NCBI RefSeq assembly: GCF_014196305.1
Contig: NZ_JACIDJ010000010.1
Coordinates: 1 to 64,000, forward strand
DNA: 64,000 nucleotides
Source: Roseococcus suduntuyensis
Lineage (GTDB): Bacteria; Pseudomonadota; Alphaproteobacteria; Acetobacterales; Acetobacteraceae
Direction: 5' to 3'
Made by a program: the position numbers and the translations under genes. Positions within the stretch are counted from its first letter, which is position 1, and every line of letters starts with the position of its first letter. The notes beneath the pieces were generated by a model that was not told the DNA's origin, did not search any database, and saw only the letters and a list, made by a program, of their open reading frames with translations. Of the stretch, positions 1-8,078 are shown in pieces.

Positions 1-75
1 ACCCGCTACGACAAGCTCGCTCGGAACTTCGCCTCCGCCGTCGCCATCGCCGCCGTGATCATCTGCTGGTGCTGA
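1..75 (+). CDS. IS5-family transposase, C-terminal fragment
   Basis: The first 25 codons of the window read TRYDKLARNF...IICWC then TGA on the plus strand. The TRYDK-x-ARNF motif is the usual C-terminal tail of IS5-type DDE transposases, where it follows the last catalytic residue. The rest of the gene lies left of the window, so intactness cannot be judged. It runs convergently into hpnE, whose stop lies 14 bases further on. The call rests on a short but characteristic tail. Confidence 0.7.
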   Translation, partial: TRYDKLARNFASAVAIAAVIICWC

Positions 76-92
76 ATGAGTCCGGAGCCTAG
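1..92. mobile_element. Right end of an IS5-like insertion sequence (partial)
   Basis: After the transposase stop there is only a short GC-rich stretch (atgagtccggagcctagg) before hpnE. A terminal inverted repeat would be expected there. The CTAG at 89-92 could be the boundary or target site, and it also contains the TAG stop of hpnE. The left end is outside the window, so inverted repeats and target duplication cannot be compared. The boundary is inference. Confidence 0.4.
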
Positions 93-1297
93 GCCACGGT
101 GCGCGCCGCCGCCCGGCCCGAACATGCCGCGGCCTCGATGGTCGCGGGCAGGTGTGGCCAGGTCCAGTCGCCGGCCAGCGCCAGGTTTTCCAGGTGCAGC
201 CGCTTGGGGCGCGGGATGGCGCCGGGGCGCTGGCGCGGGGTGGCGCGGCGTTCCTTGACCACTCGGCAGGCGGGCGTCGCCATGGGCCATTCGCCGGGCA
301 GGCGGAAGGCCATCGCCGCACGCAGGATTTCCGTCCAGGCGCGGGCGGCCAGCGTGTCGGCGTCCTCGCCCGCCTCGGCATCGCCCGCGCTGACGGTGAC
401 GGACACGCCTTCCGGCCGCACCAGGATCCATTGGCAGAGCGCACCCAGCAGGCCGATGAACCGCACCGGCCCCGGTCCCGTGCGCGCGAAATGCAGGTTC
501 ACGATGGGGGCATGGGAATGGGGTGCGTCCACATGGGTCAGCAGGCGCGTGGCCTCCCAGGGGGGGAGGGCCAGCACCACGCGATCCTGGGCGCCGAGGG
601 GGATGCTGTCCTCGTGGAAATGCAGCGCGGTGGCGCGGCCACCCGATTGGTCCAGCCGCCGCAGCCGATGGTCGGACACATAGCGCCCGCCGGCCTTGCC
701 GATGGCGTCCAGCGCGGGCTCCACCAGGTCCGGCCCCAGCCCGCGCCGCGCCACGAACAGCCGCGTGGCGCCGGGCGCGCCCAGCCGCCGCAGCACCTGG
801 CCCATGCGGCGGGAGGAGGCCTCATGCGCCGGGGTGTTGAGGGCCGCGATGGTCAGCGGGTCCACGAAGCCGCGCAGGAAGGCGGGGTGCGCGGCCATGG
901 CGTCGCCGATGGTGCGGTCGGGCACCGGGATGGCCATGCGCATCATCGCCGCCACCGCGCCGGCCGAGACGCCCGCCGGCCGCCGGTCCGCCCGCCACCA
1001 GCCCAGCGGCGAGAGCGCCACCAGCCGCGCCGAGCCATCCTCCAGGTCCAGCACGGGCAGGCCGTCCGGCTCCGGCTCGATCCAACCCGCGCGCGCGCCG
1101 ATCTCGTCGAGGAAGCCCAGCGCCACGCGGTTTGCGCCGATCAGCGCATGGGTGCCGTTGTCGGTGCCATCGGGCAAGGCGCGGGCGCGGCCGCCGGCGC
1201 CGGGTGTGGCCTCGTGCAGCGTGACCTCGCGGCCCGCGCGCGCCAGGACCAGGGCCGCGACGAGCCCCGCCACGCCCGCCCCCACCACATGGATCAT
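89..1297 (-). CDS. hpnE: Hydroxysqualene dehydroxylase HpnE (FAD-dependent)
   Basis: 402 aa. HpnE reduces hydroxysqualene to squalene in the HpnC/D/E route. The N terminus carries a dinucleotide-binding GAGVAG motif at residues 6-11. The C terminus has the LALAGDWTWPHLPATIEAA block of the squalene-associated FAD-dependent desaturase/amine-oxidase family. Length is normal. The start is an ATG overlapping the hpnCD stop by four bases (ATGA), so the two are probably translationally coupled. It is the last gene of the carotenoid operon. Its TAG stop abuts the end of an IS element, but the C terminus looks complete. Confidence 0.9.
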   Translation of the reverse strand: MIHVVGAGVAGLVAALVLARAGREVTLHEATPGAGGRARALPDGTDNGTHALIGANRVALGFLDEIGARAGWIEPEPDGLPVLDLEDGSARLVALSPLGWWRADRRPAGVSAGAVAAMMRMAIPVPDRTIGDAMAAHPAFLRGFVDPLTIAALNTPAHEASSRRMGQVLRRLGAPGATRLFVARRGLGPDLVEPALDAIGKAGGRYVSDHRLRRLDQSGGRATALHFHEDSIPLGAQDRVVLALPPWEATRLLTHVDAPHSHAPIVNLHFARTGPGPVRFIGLLGALCQWILVRPEGVSVTVSAGDAEAGEDADTLAARAWTEILRAAMAFRLPGEWPMATPACRVVKERRATPRQRPGAIPRPKRLHLENLALAGDWTWPHLPATIEAAACSGRAAARTVA

Positions 1298-2925
1298 GCG
1301 CCGCGCAGCCCGAGCGCGAAGGCCGCCATCTCGATCTTCTCGCGGCGGGAGAGGCGGGCGCGCGGCCGGGCACCCGCGAAGCCGCGCGCGATCATGATGT
1401 CGAGGATGCGGCGATAGGCCATCATCATCACCCGTGCCGGGTGCAGGGCGCGGATGTCGTGGCGGGGCAGTTCCGCCTCGGCGCGGGCGAAACCCTGGCG
1501 GGCCTGCTCGGCCAGGCGCTCGCAGATGCCGGGGAAGGCCGGATGCGCCACGATGGACCGCGCCGGGCCTTCCGGGATACCGGCGGCATCCAGCAGGCTG
1601 CGCGGGATGTAGACGCGTTCCCGCGCCGCATCCTCGTCCACGTCGCGCAGGATGTTGGTCAGCTGGAAGGTGTGGCCGAGGTCGAGGCCCCATTGCTCCG
1701 CGCCCGGGTCACCGAAGATGCGCACGCTCATCGCGCCCACGCTGCCGGCCACGCGGCGGCAGTAGAGATCGAGCGCCGCTTCGTCCGGCAGGCGCAGGTG
1801 GTCCGCGGCGTCCGTCTCCATGCCGGCGATCATGGCCTCGTACTCCGCCAGCGGCACGTCGAAGCCGATGCGCGCGAGGTGCAGTTCGCGGGAGATGACG
1901 CAGTCGGGCGCCGTCAGCTTGCCGCGCCAATCGGCCAGGAAGCGGCGCTTCTCCGTCTCCGGGATGGCGCCGTCCGCGATGTCGTCCACCGCGCGGCAAA
2001 AGGCATAGACGGCCCAGAGGGCGCGGCGGCGCTCACCCTTCAGCGTCGCCATGCCGCGCGCGAAGGAGGAGCCGGCGCGCTTCACGCGGCTGGCCGCCAG
2101 GTCCGGATCATGCGGGCCGGGCAGGGGAGCGGCCAGCAACTCGCCCAGGAAGTCGAGCTTGCCCACCGCCACCCGCCCCAGCACCGGGTCTGCGGCGCGC
2201 AGCTTCGCCAGCAGCCGCCGCGCGAGGCCGATGGTCATGGCGGATTGGATGGCCAGCCGGCGCGAGGCGACGAGGCGCGGCAGGGCCTGGGCGCGGTCGA
2301 GCTGTTCCTCCACGCGGTCCAGCATGGCGTCCAGCACCTCGCGCCGCTTGGTATTGCTTGGCGTGAAGAAGGCCTCCTCGCCGCCCGCCAGCGCCATCCA
2401 GCCCTGCGGCACATAGACGCGGTCGAGCTTCGCGCGGTCGGGCACCAGGTCCTGGATGTGGTTCAGGATCTGCAGAGCGGTGCAGAGGGCATCGGCGCTG
2501 GCGCGCGATTCGGGCGTGTCGCTGCCATGCAGGCGCAGCAGCATGCGCCCCACGGGGTCCGCGCTGCGGGTGCAGTAGTCCAGCAGCGCGTCCCAATCGG
2601 CGTAGCGCGCCTGCGTCGAGTCCTGGCGGAAGGCGGAGAGCATCAGGCGGGCTTCGTCGGTGCCCAACCCTTCCGCGTGCAGCCGCGCCGCCTCGGGCAG
2701 GGGCGTGCGCTGGTCGTCCAGCGCCGCCTCCATGGCGTTGAGGCGGGCGAGCTTCTCCTGCTCCGTCAGGCTCTCGCTGTCCGCGATGTCGTCCGCCGTG
2801 CGGACGAAGCGGTAGAAGGCCATGACCTTCCCGCGCACCTCCTTCGCCAGGATCAGCGAGGCGGTGGGGAAGTTCTCGGTATCGTGGTCGCGGTTGGGCG
2901 CGCCCGGGGCCTTGACGTCCGTCAT
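1294..2925 (-). CDS. hpnCD: Fused HpnC-HpnD: squalene-synthase-like plus presqualene diphosphate synthase
   Basis: 543 aa, one uninterrupted frame with two trans-isoprenyl diphosphate synthase domains. Residues 1-~265 are HpnC-like: the first Asp motif DDIAD is at 45-49 and the second, NHIQDLVPD, at 155-163. Residues ~275-543 are HpnD-like: DDIAD at 314-318 and ILRDVDED at about 425-432. Each half has normal domain length and a short Pro-rich linker joins them. HpnD condenses two farnesyl diphosphates to presqualene diphosphate and HpnC converts that to hydroxysqualene. The gene overlaps its upstream and downstream neighbours by ATGA. In most described clusters hpnC and hpnD are separate genes. 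Confidence 0.92.
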   Translation of the reverse strand: MTDVKAPGAPNRDHDTENFPTASLILAKEVRGKVMAFYRFVRTADDIADSESLTEQEKLARLNAMEAALDDQRTPLPEAARLHAEGLGTDEARLMLSAFRQDSTQARYADWDALLDYCTRSADPVGRMLLRLHGSDTPESRASADALCTALQILNHIQDLVPDRAKLDRVYVPQGWMALAGGEEAFFTPSNTKRREVLDAMLDRVEEQLDRAQALPRLVASRRLAIQSAMTIGLARRLLAKLRAADPVLGRVAVGKLDFLGELLAAPLPGPHDPDLAASRVKRAGSSFARGMATLKGERRRALWAVYAFCRAVDDIADGAIPETEKRRFLADWRGKLTAPDCVISRELHLARIGFDVPLAEYEAMIAGMETDAADHLRLPDEAALDLYCRRVAGSVGAMSVRIFGDPGAEQWGLDLGHTFQLTNILRDVDEDAARERVYIPRSLLDAAGIPEGPARSIVAHPAFPGICERLAEQARQGFARAEAELPRHDIRALHPARVMMMAYRRILDIMIARGFAGARPRARLSRREKIEMAAFALGLRGA

Positions 2926-4019
2926 GCCCCCTTTGTGGCGGTATAGGCGCGACCTTTCCAGCCCGCCTTGAGCCCCAATGCGGACCGCACCAGCGCCGTC
3001 CACTGGATGGCCAGCGCCACCAGCACCGTCAGCGGGTGCAGCGGCACGGTCCACCAGGGCTCGCCCGTGCGGATGGTCACGGCGGCGCGCAGCGCGAACA
3101 TCAGCAGCACGGTGATGGCCGCCTCCCACCCGGGCAGCAGGGCCCAGGGCCAGAGATGGGCGCCCGCCAGCAGCACCGTCCAGATGGGCAGGCCGATGGG
3201 GGTGGCCATGCCTTCGCGCGCATTCTTGATGAAGCCGCCCCAGGCATGGGCGAAGCCGTCATACATGCGGCAGACGGCCAGCGGCGCGCCGTCCACGATC
3301 TCGGTGTCGTGGCCGCGTTCGCGGAACAGGCGGGCGAGCGCGATGGCGTCGTGCAGCACGCCCTTGATGGTGGTGTGGCCGCCCGTGCCCTCATAAGCCC
3401 GGCGCTCGACGAGGATGAGCTGCCCGCAGGCGGCGGCGAGGCTCGGCTTGCGCTGGATGGCCCGGCCGCCGAAGGGCAGGTAGCAGATCAGCAGGAAATT
3501 GATGAAGGGCACGGTCAGCCCCTCGCCGATGGTGCGCATCTCCTGCCGCGGCACGCCGCTGATGAGGGCGATGTTCTTCTCGGCGGCATGGGCGGCCATG
3601 GCCGCGGCGGCGTGGGGTGCCAAGCGCACATCGGCGTCAATGAACAGGAAATGCGTGCCTGTCGCGGCCTCGGCCAGCCGCGCGCAGGCATGGACCTTGC
3701 CCGTCCAGCCCGGCGGCAGGGAGGGGGCCGCCACCAGCCGCACCCGCCCGTCGCGCGCGGCATAGGCGCGGACGATCTCGGCCGTGCGGTCGGTGCTGCC
3801 GTCATCCATCACCACCACCTCGACCTCGCAGCCGGTGGAGGCCAGGGCCGCGTCGAGGCAGGTGGCGATGTTGGCCTGCTCATTGCGCGCCGGGATCAGG
3901 ATGGAGACCTTGGTGCCGGCACCGGGCGTGCCCGTGACGCGCGCCATGTTGCGCAGGTTGATGATGCCGAAGATCACCGGCATCAGCGCCAGCGCCAGGG
4001 CGATATGGGCGAACTCCAT
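2922..4019 (-). CDS. Family 2 glycosyltransferase, CrtQ-like (carotenoid glycosylation)
   Basis: 365 aa. An N-terminal hydrophobic anchor (about 4-22) is followed by a GT-A domain with DDGSTD at 72-77 and a DAD metal/nucleotide-sugar motif at 128-130. Two to three hydrophobic segments lie in the last 100 residues. This layout matches CrtQ, the diaponeurosporenoate glucosyltransferase of staphyloxanthin synthesis, and also the hopene-associated HpnB group. Its place between the acyltransferase and hpnCD favours a carotenoid-acid substrate. Substrate and sugar are inferred from context. The hpnCD start overlaps its stop. Confidence 0.8.
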   Translation of the reverse strand: MEFAHIALALALMPVIFGIINLRNMARVTGTPGAGTKVSILIPARNEQANIATCLDAALASTGCEVEVVVMDDGSTDRTAEIVRAYAARDGRVRLVAAPSLPPGWTGKVHACARLAEAATGTHFLFIDADVRLAPHAAAAMAAHAAEKNIALISGVPRQEMRTIGEGLTVPFINFLLICYLPFGGRAIQRKPSLAAACGQLILVERRAYEGTGGHTTIKGVLHDAIALARLFRERGHDTEIVDGAPLAVCRMYDGFAHAWGGFIKNAREGMATPIGLPIWTVLLAGAHLWPWALLPGWEAAITVLLMFALRAAVTIRTGEPWWTVPLHPLTVLVALAIQWTALVRSALGLKAGWKGRAYTATKGA

Positions 4020-4025
4020 GGACGT

Positions 4026-4832
4026 TCAGGCTCCCGTTTGCCCGCGTGTCTCGTGCCGCGGGTCGTGGCGCTGCCCCCGCAGCAGCGCGCGTGCATATTG
4101 CCAAGTGCCGTAGAAACCGCCCATCCCTTTCCGGCCTTCCACCGCAACTTCAAATCGTTGCGGGTCGCGGCTCATGGCGTCCTCGGCCAGGCGGTCCATC
4201 ACGGCGGTGCAGGCGGCGCGGATGTGCTCGGTGCGGGCGTCGCGGTCCATGGCCAGCAATTCGCGCGCGTCGAGCGGGGGTCCGAAGGCGATCAGCGCCT
4301 CGCCGCGCTTCTCGCTCCAGTGCAGGTATTCCGTGGCCTGGGGGATGATGAGCGCGTCAGGCGCGATCTCGGCCAGCCGCGTGACACCGGGCGCCAGCGG
4401 CACCGGACGCTCACGCACATCGGCGAAGCGGCCGGCGGCGTTCATCCACAGCATGTGGTGCGGATCGGCCAGAACCTGCTTCGCCGTGTTGAGGAAGCGC
4501 ACCGCGCCGCGCGGCGTGCCCTGCTCAACGCCGAAGACGCCCAGCCTCTTCATGAAGCGGTACTTCTCAAGTGCCGCCGCATCAATCGGCGTGAAGCCCG
4601 GCCGGTCCAGGAAGAAGCGGCGCATCATCAGCAGGATGAGCACGCCATCCCACCAGCCGGGATGGTTCATCAGGATGATGGCGGGGCGGCCGGGGGGCAC
4701 CTGCGGCAGCCCCCATTTCGCCACGCGCAGCGCGGTGAAGCTGCCCTGGAAGGTGCGCGTGAAGGCCACCTGGAAGAAGGCCATCATGCGCTCGGAGCGC
4801 AGGGCGACGGGAGACACGTCTTCCGCCGCCAT
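4026..4832 (-). CDS. PlsC-like acyltransferase (probable carotenoid glycoside acyltransferase)
   Basis: 268 aa. It carries the lysophospholipid acyltransferase HxxxxD motif as NHPGWWD at 56-62. A downstream AAGRFADVRE region stands where EGTR-type glycerol-phosphate binding blocks lie in PlsC proteins. No clear transmembrane anchor is seen. The staphyloxanthin pathway ends with acylation of the glucosyl carotenoid by CrtO. This unrelated PlsC-type enzyme sits next to the CrtQ-like gene and could do the equivalent step. That role is inference; a phospholipid role is the alternative. Confidence 0.7.
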   Translation of the reverse strand: MAAEDVSPVALRSERMMAFFQVAFTRTFQGSFTALRVAKWGLPQVPPGRPAIILMNHPGWWDGVLILLMMRRFFLDRPGFTPIDAAALEKYRFMKRLGVFGVEQGTPRGAVRFLNTAKQVLADPHHMLWMNAAGRFADVRERPVPLAPGVTRLAEIAPDALIIPQATEYLHWSEKRGEALIAFGPPLDARELLAMDRDARTEHIRAACTAVMDRLAEDAMSRDPQRFEVAVEGRKGMGGFYGTWQYARALLRGQRHDPRHETRGQTGA

Positions 4833-4837
4833 GGCGG

Positions 4838-6424
4838 TCAGGCGCCCAGCAGCTCGGCCTCGCGCCGGCCGGCCAGCTCCGCCTCGGGCGACATGCCGCG
4901 GCCGCCCAGGTCCTTGTCCAGGCTGTCCGCCGCGATCCAGCCCGACATCATCACCATGGGCATGCCGGGGCCCGGATGCGCCGCGCCACCGGCCAGATAC
5001 AGCCCCTTCACGGCGCGCGAGCGGTTGCCCGGCTTGAAGGCGCCCATATAGGCCCCGTGCGAGGCCAGCCCATAGATCGCGCCGTTCAGCACGCGGTAGC
5101 GCTCATGGATGTCCACCGGCGTGAGCCGGTGCTCGACCACGATGCGCTCCTCGATGTCGGGCATGGCGGCGGTGCGCTTCAGCTTGTCCAGGATCTTCTG
5201 GCGATAGCCGGGGAAGAGCTGGTTCCAGTCATGGTGCGGCCGCATGTAGGGCGTGTGGACCAGGACATAGAGCGCCTCGCCCCCCTCCGGCGCGCTGCTC
5301 GGGTCGGTGGCGGAGGTCGCGGCGAGGTAGGCCGTGGGGTCCGGCGCGGGCTCGCCCTTCTTGTAGATGGCGTCGAACTCCTCCTCCGCGTCGCGCGAGA
5401 AGACGAAGCAGTGATGCGCCAGGTGGTCATAGCGCTTGTTCAGGCCGAGATAGAGCACGACGCCCGAGCAGGCCGGCTCATAGCCCTTCTTGCCATAGGT
5501 CTCGCCGGGCGCGCCGCCCACCAGCTCCTTGTAGGTGCGGATGGCGTCCATGTTCGAGATGACGGCGTCGCAGGCGATGCGCTCGCCGGAGGCGAGCTTC
5601 ACGGCGACGACCTTGCCGTTCTCGATGTCGAAGCCCGTCACGTCGCTGTTGGGGCGGAGGTCGGCGCCCAGCTCACCGGCCAGCCGCGCGAGGCCTTCCG
5701 CCACGGCGCGCGTGCCGCCCACCGGGTACCACACGCCCTCGCTCGCCTGCATGTCGCCGATCGAGGAGAGCACGGCCGGCGCGAGATAGGGGTTGGAGCC
5801 GACATACTGGCAGAAATGGTCCAGCATCTGCGCCAGGCGCTCATCGGGCACATGGCCGCGGATGACCTTGGCCACCGTCTGGCCCATGCGCAGCGACAGC
5901 ACGTCGCGCAGGGTGGAGGGGCTGAAATTGGCCTTGAGGTCCAGCGTGTCGCCGATGCCCTCGACGGACTTCCAGAAGAAGAACTTCTCCGAGACGCCGT
6001 GCAGGTGCTTCGCCACGTCCTGGAATTTCTTGTAGCCCTCGCCCAGGCCCTTGCCGGGGGAGAAGCGGTCCATGGCCTGGGCCATGGCGTCCACATTCTC
6101 CATCAGGTCGATTCGGGTGCCGTCCTCGAAGAAGCAGCGCCATTGCGGGTCGAGGCGGATCAGCGGGATTTCCGCGTTGGGGTCGCGCCCCGCCTCCGCG
6201 ATGATCCGTCGCAGCACGCGCGGCACGGTCAGGATGGTGGGGCCCATGTCGAAGCGGAAGGCGCCGCTGCCATCGGGCGCGTCGAGGAAAAGCTGTGCCG
6301 CCTTGCCGCCCAGCCAGGGATTCTTGTCCAGCAGCGTCACGCGGTGGCCGCGCGCGGCCGCGGTGACGGCGGCGGCGAGGCCACCCAGCCCCGCCCCCAC
6401 CACGACGACATGGGAGGTGGTCAT
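4838..6424 (-). CDS. crtP: CrtP-like carotenoid oxygenase/desaturase (FAD)
   Basis: 528 aa flavoprotein of the phytoene-desaturase family with GAGLGG at 10-15 and the C-terminal AGGAAHPGPGMPM signature. Several blocks resemble staphylococcal CrtP (diaponeurosporene oxidase) more than CrtN: QWRCFFEDGTRIDL, YVGSNPYLAPAVLS, ISNMDAIRTYKEL, LAHHCFVF and GAIYGL. The expected role is oxidation of a terminal methyl of the C30 polyene to aldehyde or acid. Its start overlaps the crtN stop (ATGA). The CrtP versus CrtN call is from remembered family blocks, not an alignment. Confidence 0.8.
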   Translation of the reverse strand: MTTSHVVVVGAGLGGLAAAVTAAARGHRVTLLDKNPWLGGKAAQLFLDAPDGSGAFRFDMGPTILTVPRVLRRIIAEAGRDPNAEIPLIRLDPQWRCFFEDGTRIDLMENVDAMAQAMDRFSPGKGLGEGYKKFQDVAKHLHGVSEKFFFWKSVEGIGDTLDLKANFSPSTLRDVLSLRMGQTVAKVIRGHVPDERLAQMLDHFCQYVGSNPYLAPAVLSSIGDMQASEGVWYPVGGTRAVAEGLARLAGELGADLRPNSDVTGFDIENGKVVAVKLASGERIACDAVISNMDAIRTYKELVGGAPGETYGKKGYEPACSGVVLYLGLNKRYDHLAHHCFVFSRDAEEEFDAIYKKGEPAPDPTAYLAATSATDPSSAPEGGEALYVLVHTPYMRPHHDWNQLFPGYRQKILDKLKRTAAMPDIEERIVVEHRLTPVDIHERYRVLNGAIYGLASHGAYMGAFKPGNRSRAVKGLYLAGGAAHPGPGMPMVMMSGWIAADSLDKDLGGRGMSPEAELAGRREAELLGA

Positions 6425-7992
6425 GTGTTCGCTCCTTGCGGCGCCAGGGCGGCGGGCCGTTTGCCGGCCGCCAGCGCCAGGTCTTCCTGGATGAGGCGCG
6501 TGGTGATGCGCGCGCCCTCATAGATCACGGGCAGGCCCGAGCCCGGATGCGTGCCGCCGCCCACGAGGTAGAGGCCCTCGGTGTCGTTGAAGCGGTTGCG
6601 CGGCCGGAAGCTCAGCATCTGCATCAGGTCGTGGCTGAGGTTGAAGGTGGCGCCATAGCCCACCGAGAAATCATCCTGCCAGCCTTGCGGCGACACCACC
6701 CGCTCATACCGGATGCGCGATTCGAGGTCATGGATGCCCAGCGTCTCCAGCCGCTTGATGGCCAGGTCGCGGAAGGGCTTCGCCTCCTTCTGCCAATCCG
6801 CGCCGAAGCGCAGGTTGGGCACGGGCACCAGCATGTAGAGGGCCGAATGGCCGGGGGGCGCGAGCGAGGGGTCCGTCACCGTCGGGTTCTGGACATAGAG
6901 GCTCGGCACCGCCGGGATCACGCCGCCTTCGATCTGGCGGATATTCTCTTGGTAGGTCTCGGCCAGCAGCACGTTGTGGTGCGAGAGCTGCGGCAACTCG
7001 CCCTCGATGCCCAGGTAGAGCATGAAGGTGGAGCAGGAATAGCGCGCGCGCTCGATCTTGCGGTCGGACCAGGCCTTGCGGATGCGGTCGGGCACCAGGC
7101 GCGGCACCGCATGGGCGAAATCGCCATTGATGACGACGGCATCGGCCGGGATGTGCTGGCCACCCACATCCACGCCCGTGGCGCGCCGGCCCTGGAAGGT
7201 GATGCGATCCACCGGCGTGTTCAGCTTGATTTCCACGCCCAGCCGCTCGGCCACGCGGGCCATGGCGTCGCTGACGGCGCCGCAGCCGCCGCGCGGGTGA
7301 TAGACGCCGTATTCATATTCCAGGAAGCTCAGGATGGTGAACATCGAGGGGCATTTGAACGGCGACATGCCCAGGTACTTGGTCTGGAAGCTGAAGGCGA
7401 GGCGGATGCGCGGGTCGCTGAAGTAACGCTTGAGGTCGTCATCCACCTGCAGATGCGGGCGCAGCTGCGGCAGGCTGCCGAGCACGTCGCGGCCCAGCAT
7501 GCGGGCGGCGGTGCTGAAGGGCTGCTCCAGCACCGGCTTGAAGGCATCGAGCTTCCAGCGGTTGTCCGCCATGAAGCGCCGCACGCCCTGCGCGTCCTGG
7601 GGCGCGATGGCGGCGATGGCGGCCTCCATTCGGTCCAGGTCACCGGTCGCGTCGAGCGTGACGTTGGGCTTGCCTTCGAAGATCAGCCGGTATTGCGGGT
7701 CGAGCTGGATGAGTTCGATCTCGTCATCCAAGTCCGCGCCGCAGGCGGTGAAGATTTCGCGCAGGATTCGCGGGTAGAGGAAGAAGGTCGGCCCCAGGTC
7801 GAACTTGTAACCTTCCGGAGAGGTCAAGGTACGGGTGCGCCCGCCCACCACCTCATCCTTCTCGAACAGGGTCACGCGGGCGCCGGTGGCGGCCAATTGC
7901 ATTGCGGCCGCGAGACCCCCTGGCCCTGCGCCAATGATGGCGATGCTGGGACGGGGGCGCCGCAGGGCGGGAGCGGGAAGTGATGCGTTCAT
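6421..7992 (-). CDS. crtN: CrtN-like C30 carotenoid desaturase (squalene/diapophytoene)
   Basis: 523 aa, first gene of the carotenoid operon. It has GAGPGG at 21-26 and a C-terminal VGGGTHPGSGLPV FAD-contact block. CrtN-like blocks include FDLGPTFFLYP, FTACG, YSCSTFMLYLGI and HNVLLAETYQENI. The likely reaction is stepwise dehydrogenation of squalene (or a hydroxylated relative) to a conjugated C30 polyene. The ATG at 7992 was chosen because upstream codons lack family similarity. The 86-base gap from the preceding gene stop at 8079 should hold the operon promoter if it has its own; no convincing -35/-10 pair was found. Confidence 0.85.
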   Translation of the reverse strand: MNASLPAPALRRPRPSIAIIGAGPGGLAAAMQLAATGARVTLFEKDEVVGGRTRTLTSPEGYKFDLGPTFFLYPRILREIFTACGADLDDEIELIQLDPQYRLIFEGKPNVTLDATGDLDRMEAAIAAIAPQDAQGVRRFMADNRWKLDAFKPVLEQPFSTAARMLGRDVLGSLPQLRPHLQVDDDLKRYFSDPRIRLAFSFQTKYLGMSPFKCPSMFTILSFLEYEYGVYHPRGGCGAVSDAMARVAERLGVEIKLNTPVDRITFQGRRATGVDVGGQHIPADAVVINGDFAHAVPRLVPDRIRKAWSDRKIERARYSCSTFMLYLGIEGELPQLSHHNVLLAETYQENIRQIEGGVIPAVPSLYVQNPTVTDPSLAPPGHSALYMLVPVPNLRFGADWQKEAKPFRDLAIKRLETLGIHDLESRIRYERVVSPQGWQDDFSVGYGATFNLSHDLMQMLSFRPRNRFNDTEGLYLVGGGTHPGSGLPVIYEGARITTRLIQEDLALAAGKRPAALAPQGANT

Positions 7993-8078
7993 GCCTGGGC
8001 TGTTCTTGTGCTGCGCATCAACATGCTGCGTTGGCGCGAGGGCGCAAGCCCCCGATTGTTCACAACCACTTCTTTCCC

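Noticed and set aside
7993-8078. Promoter for the carotenoid operon
   Set aside because: A promoter is likely somewhere here, but no -35/-10 pair or extracytoplasmic-sigma motif fits well enough to report.
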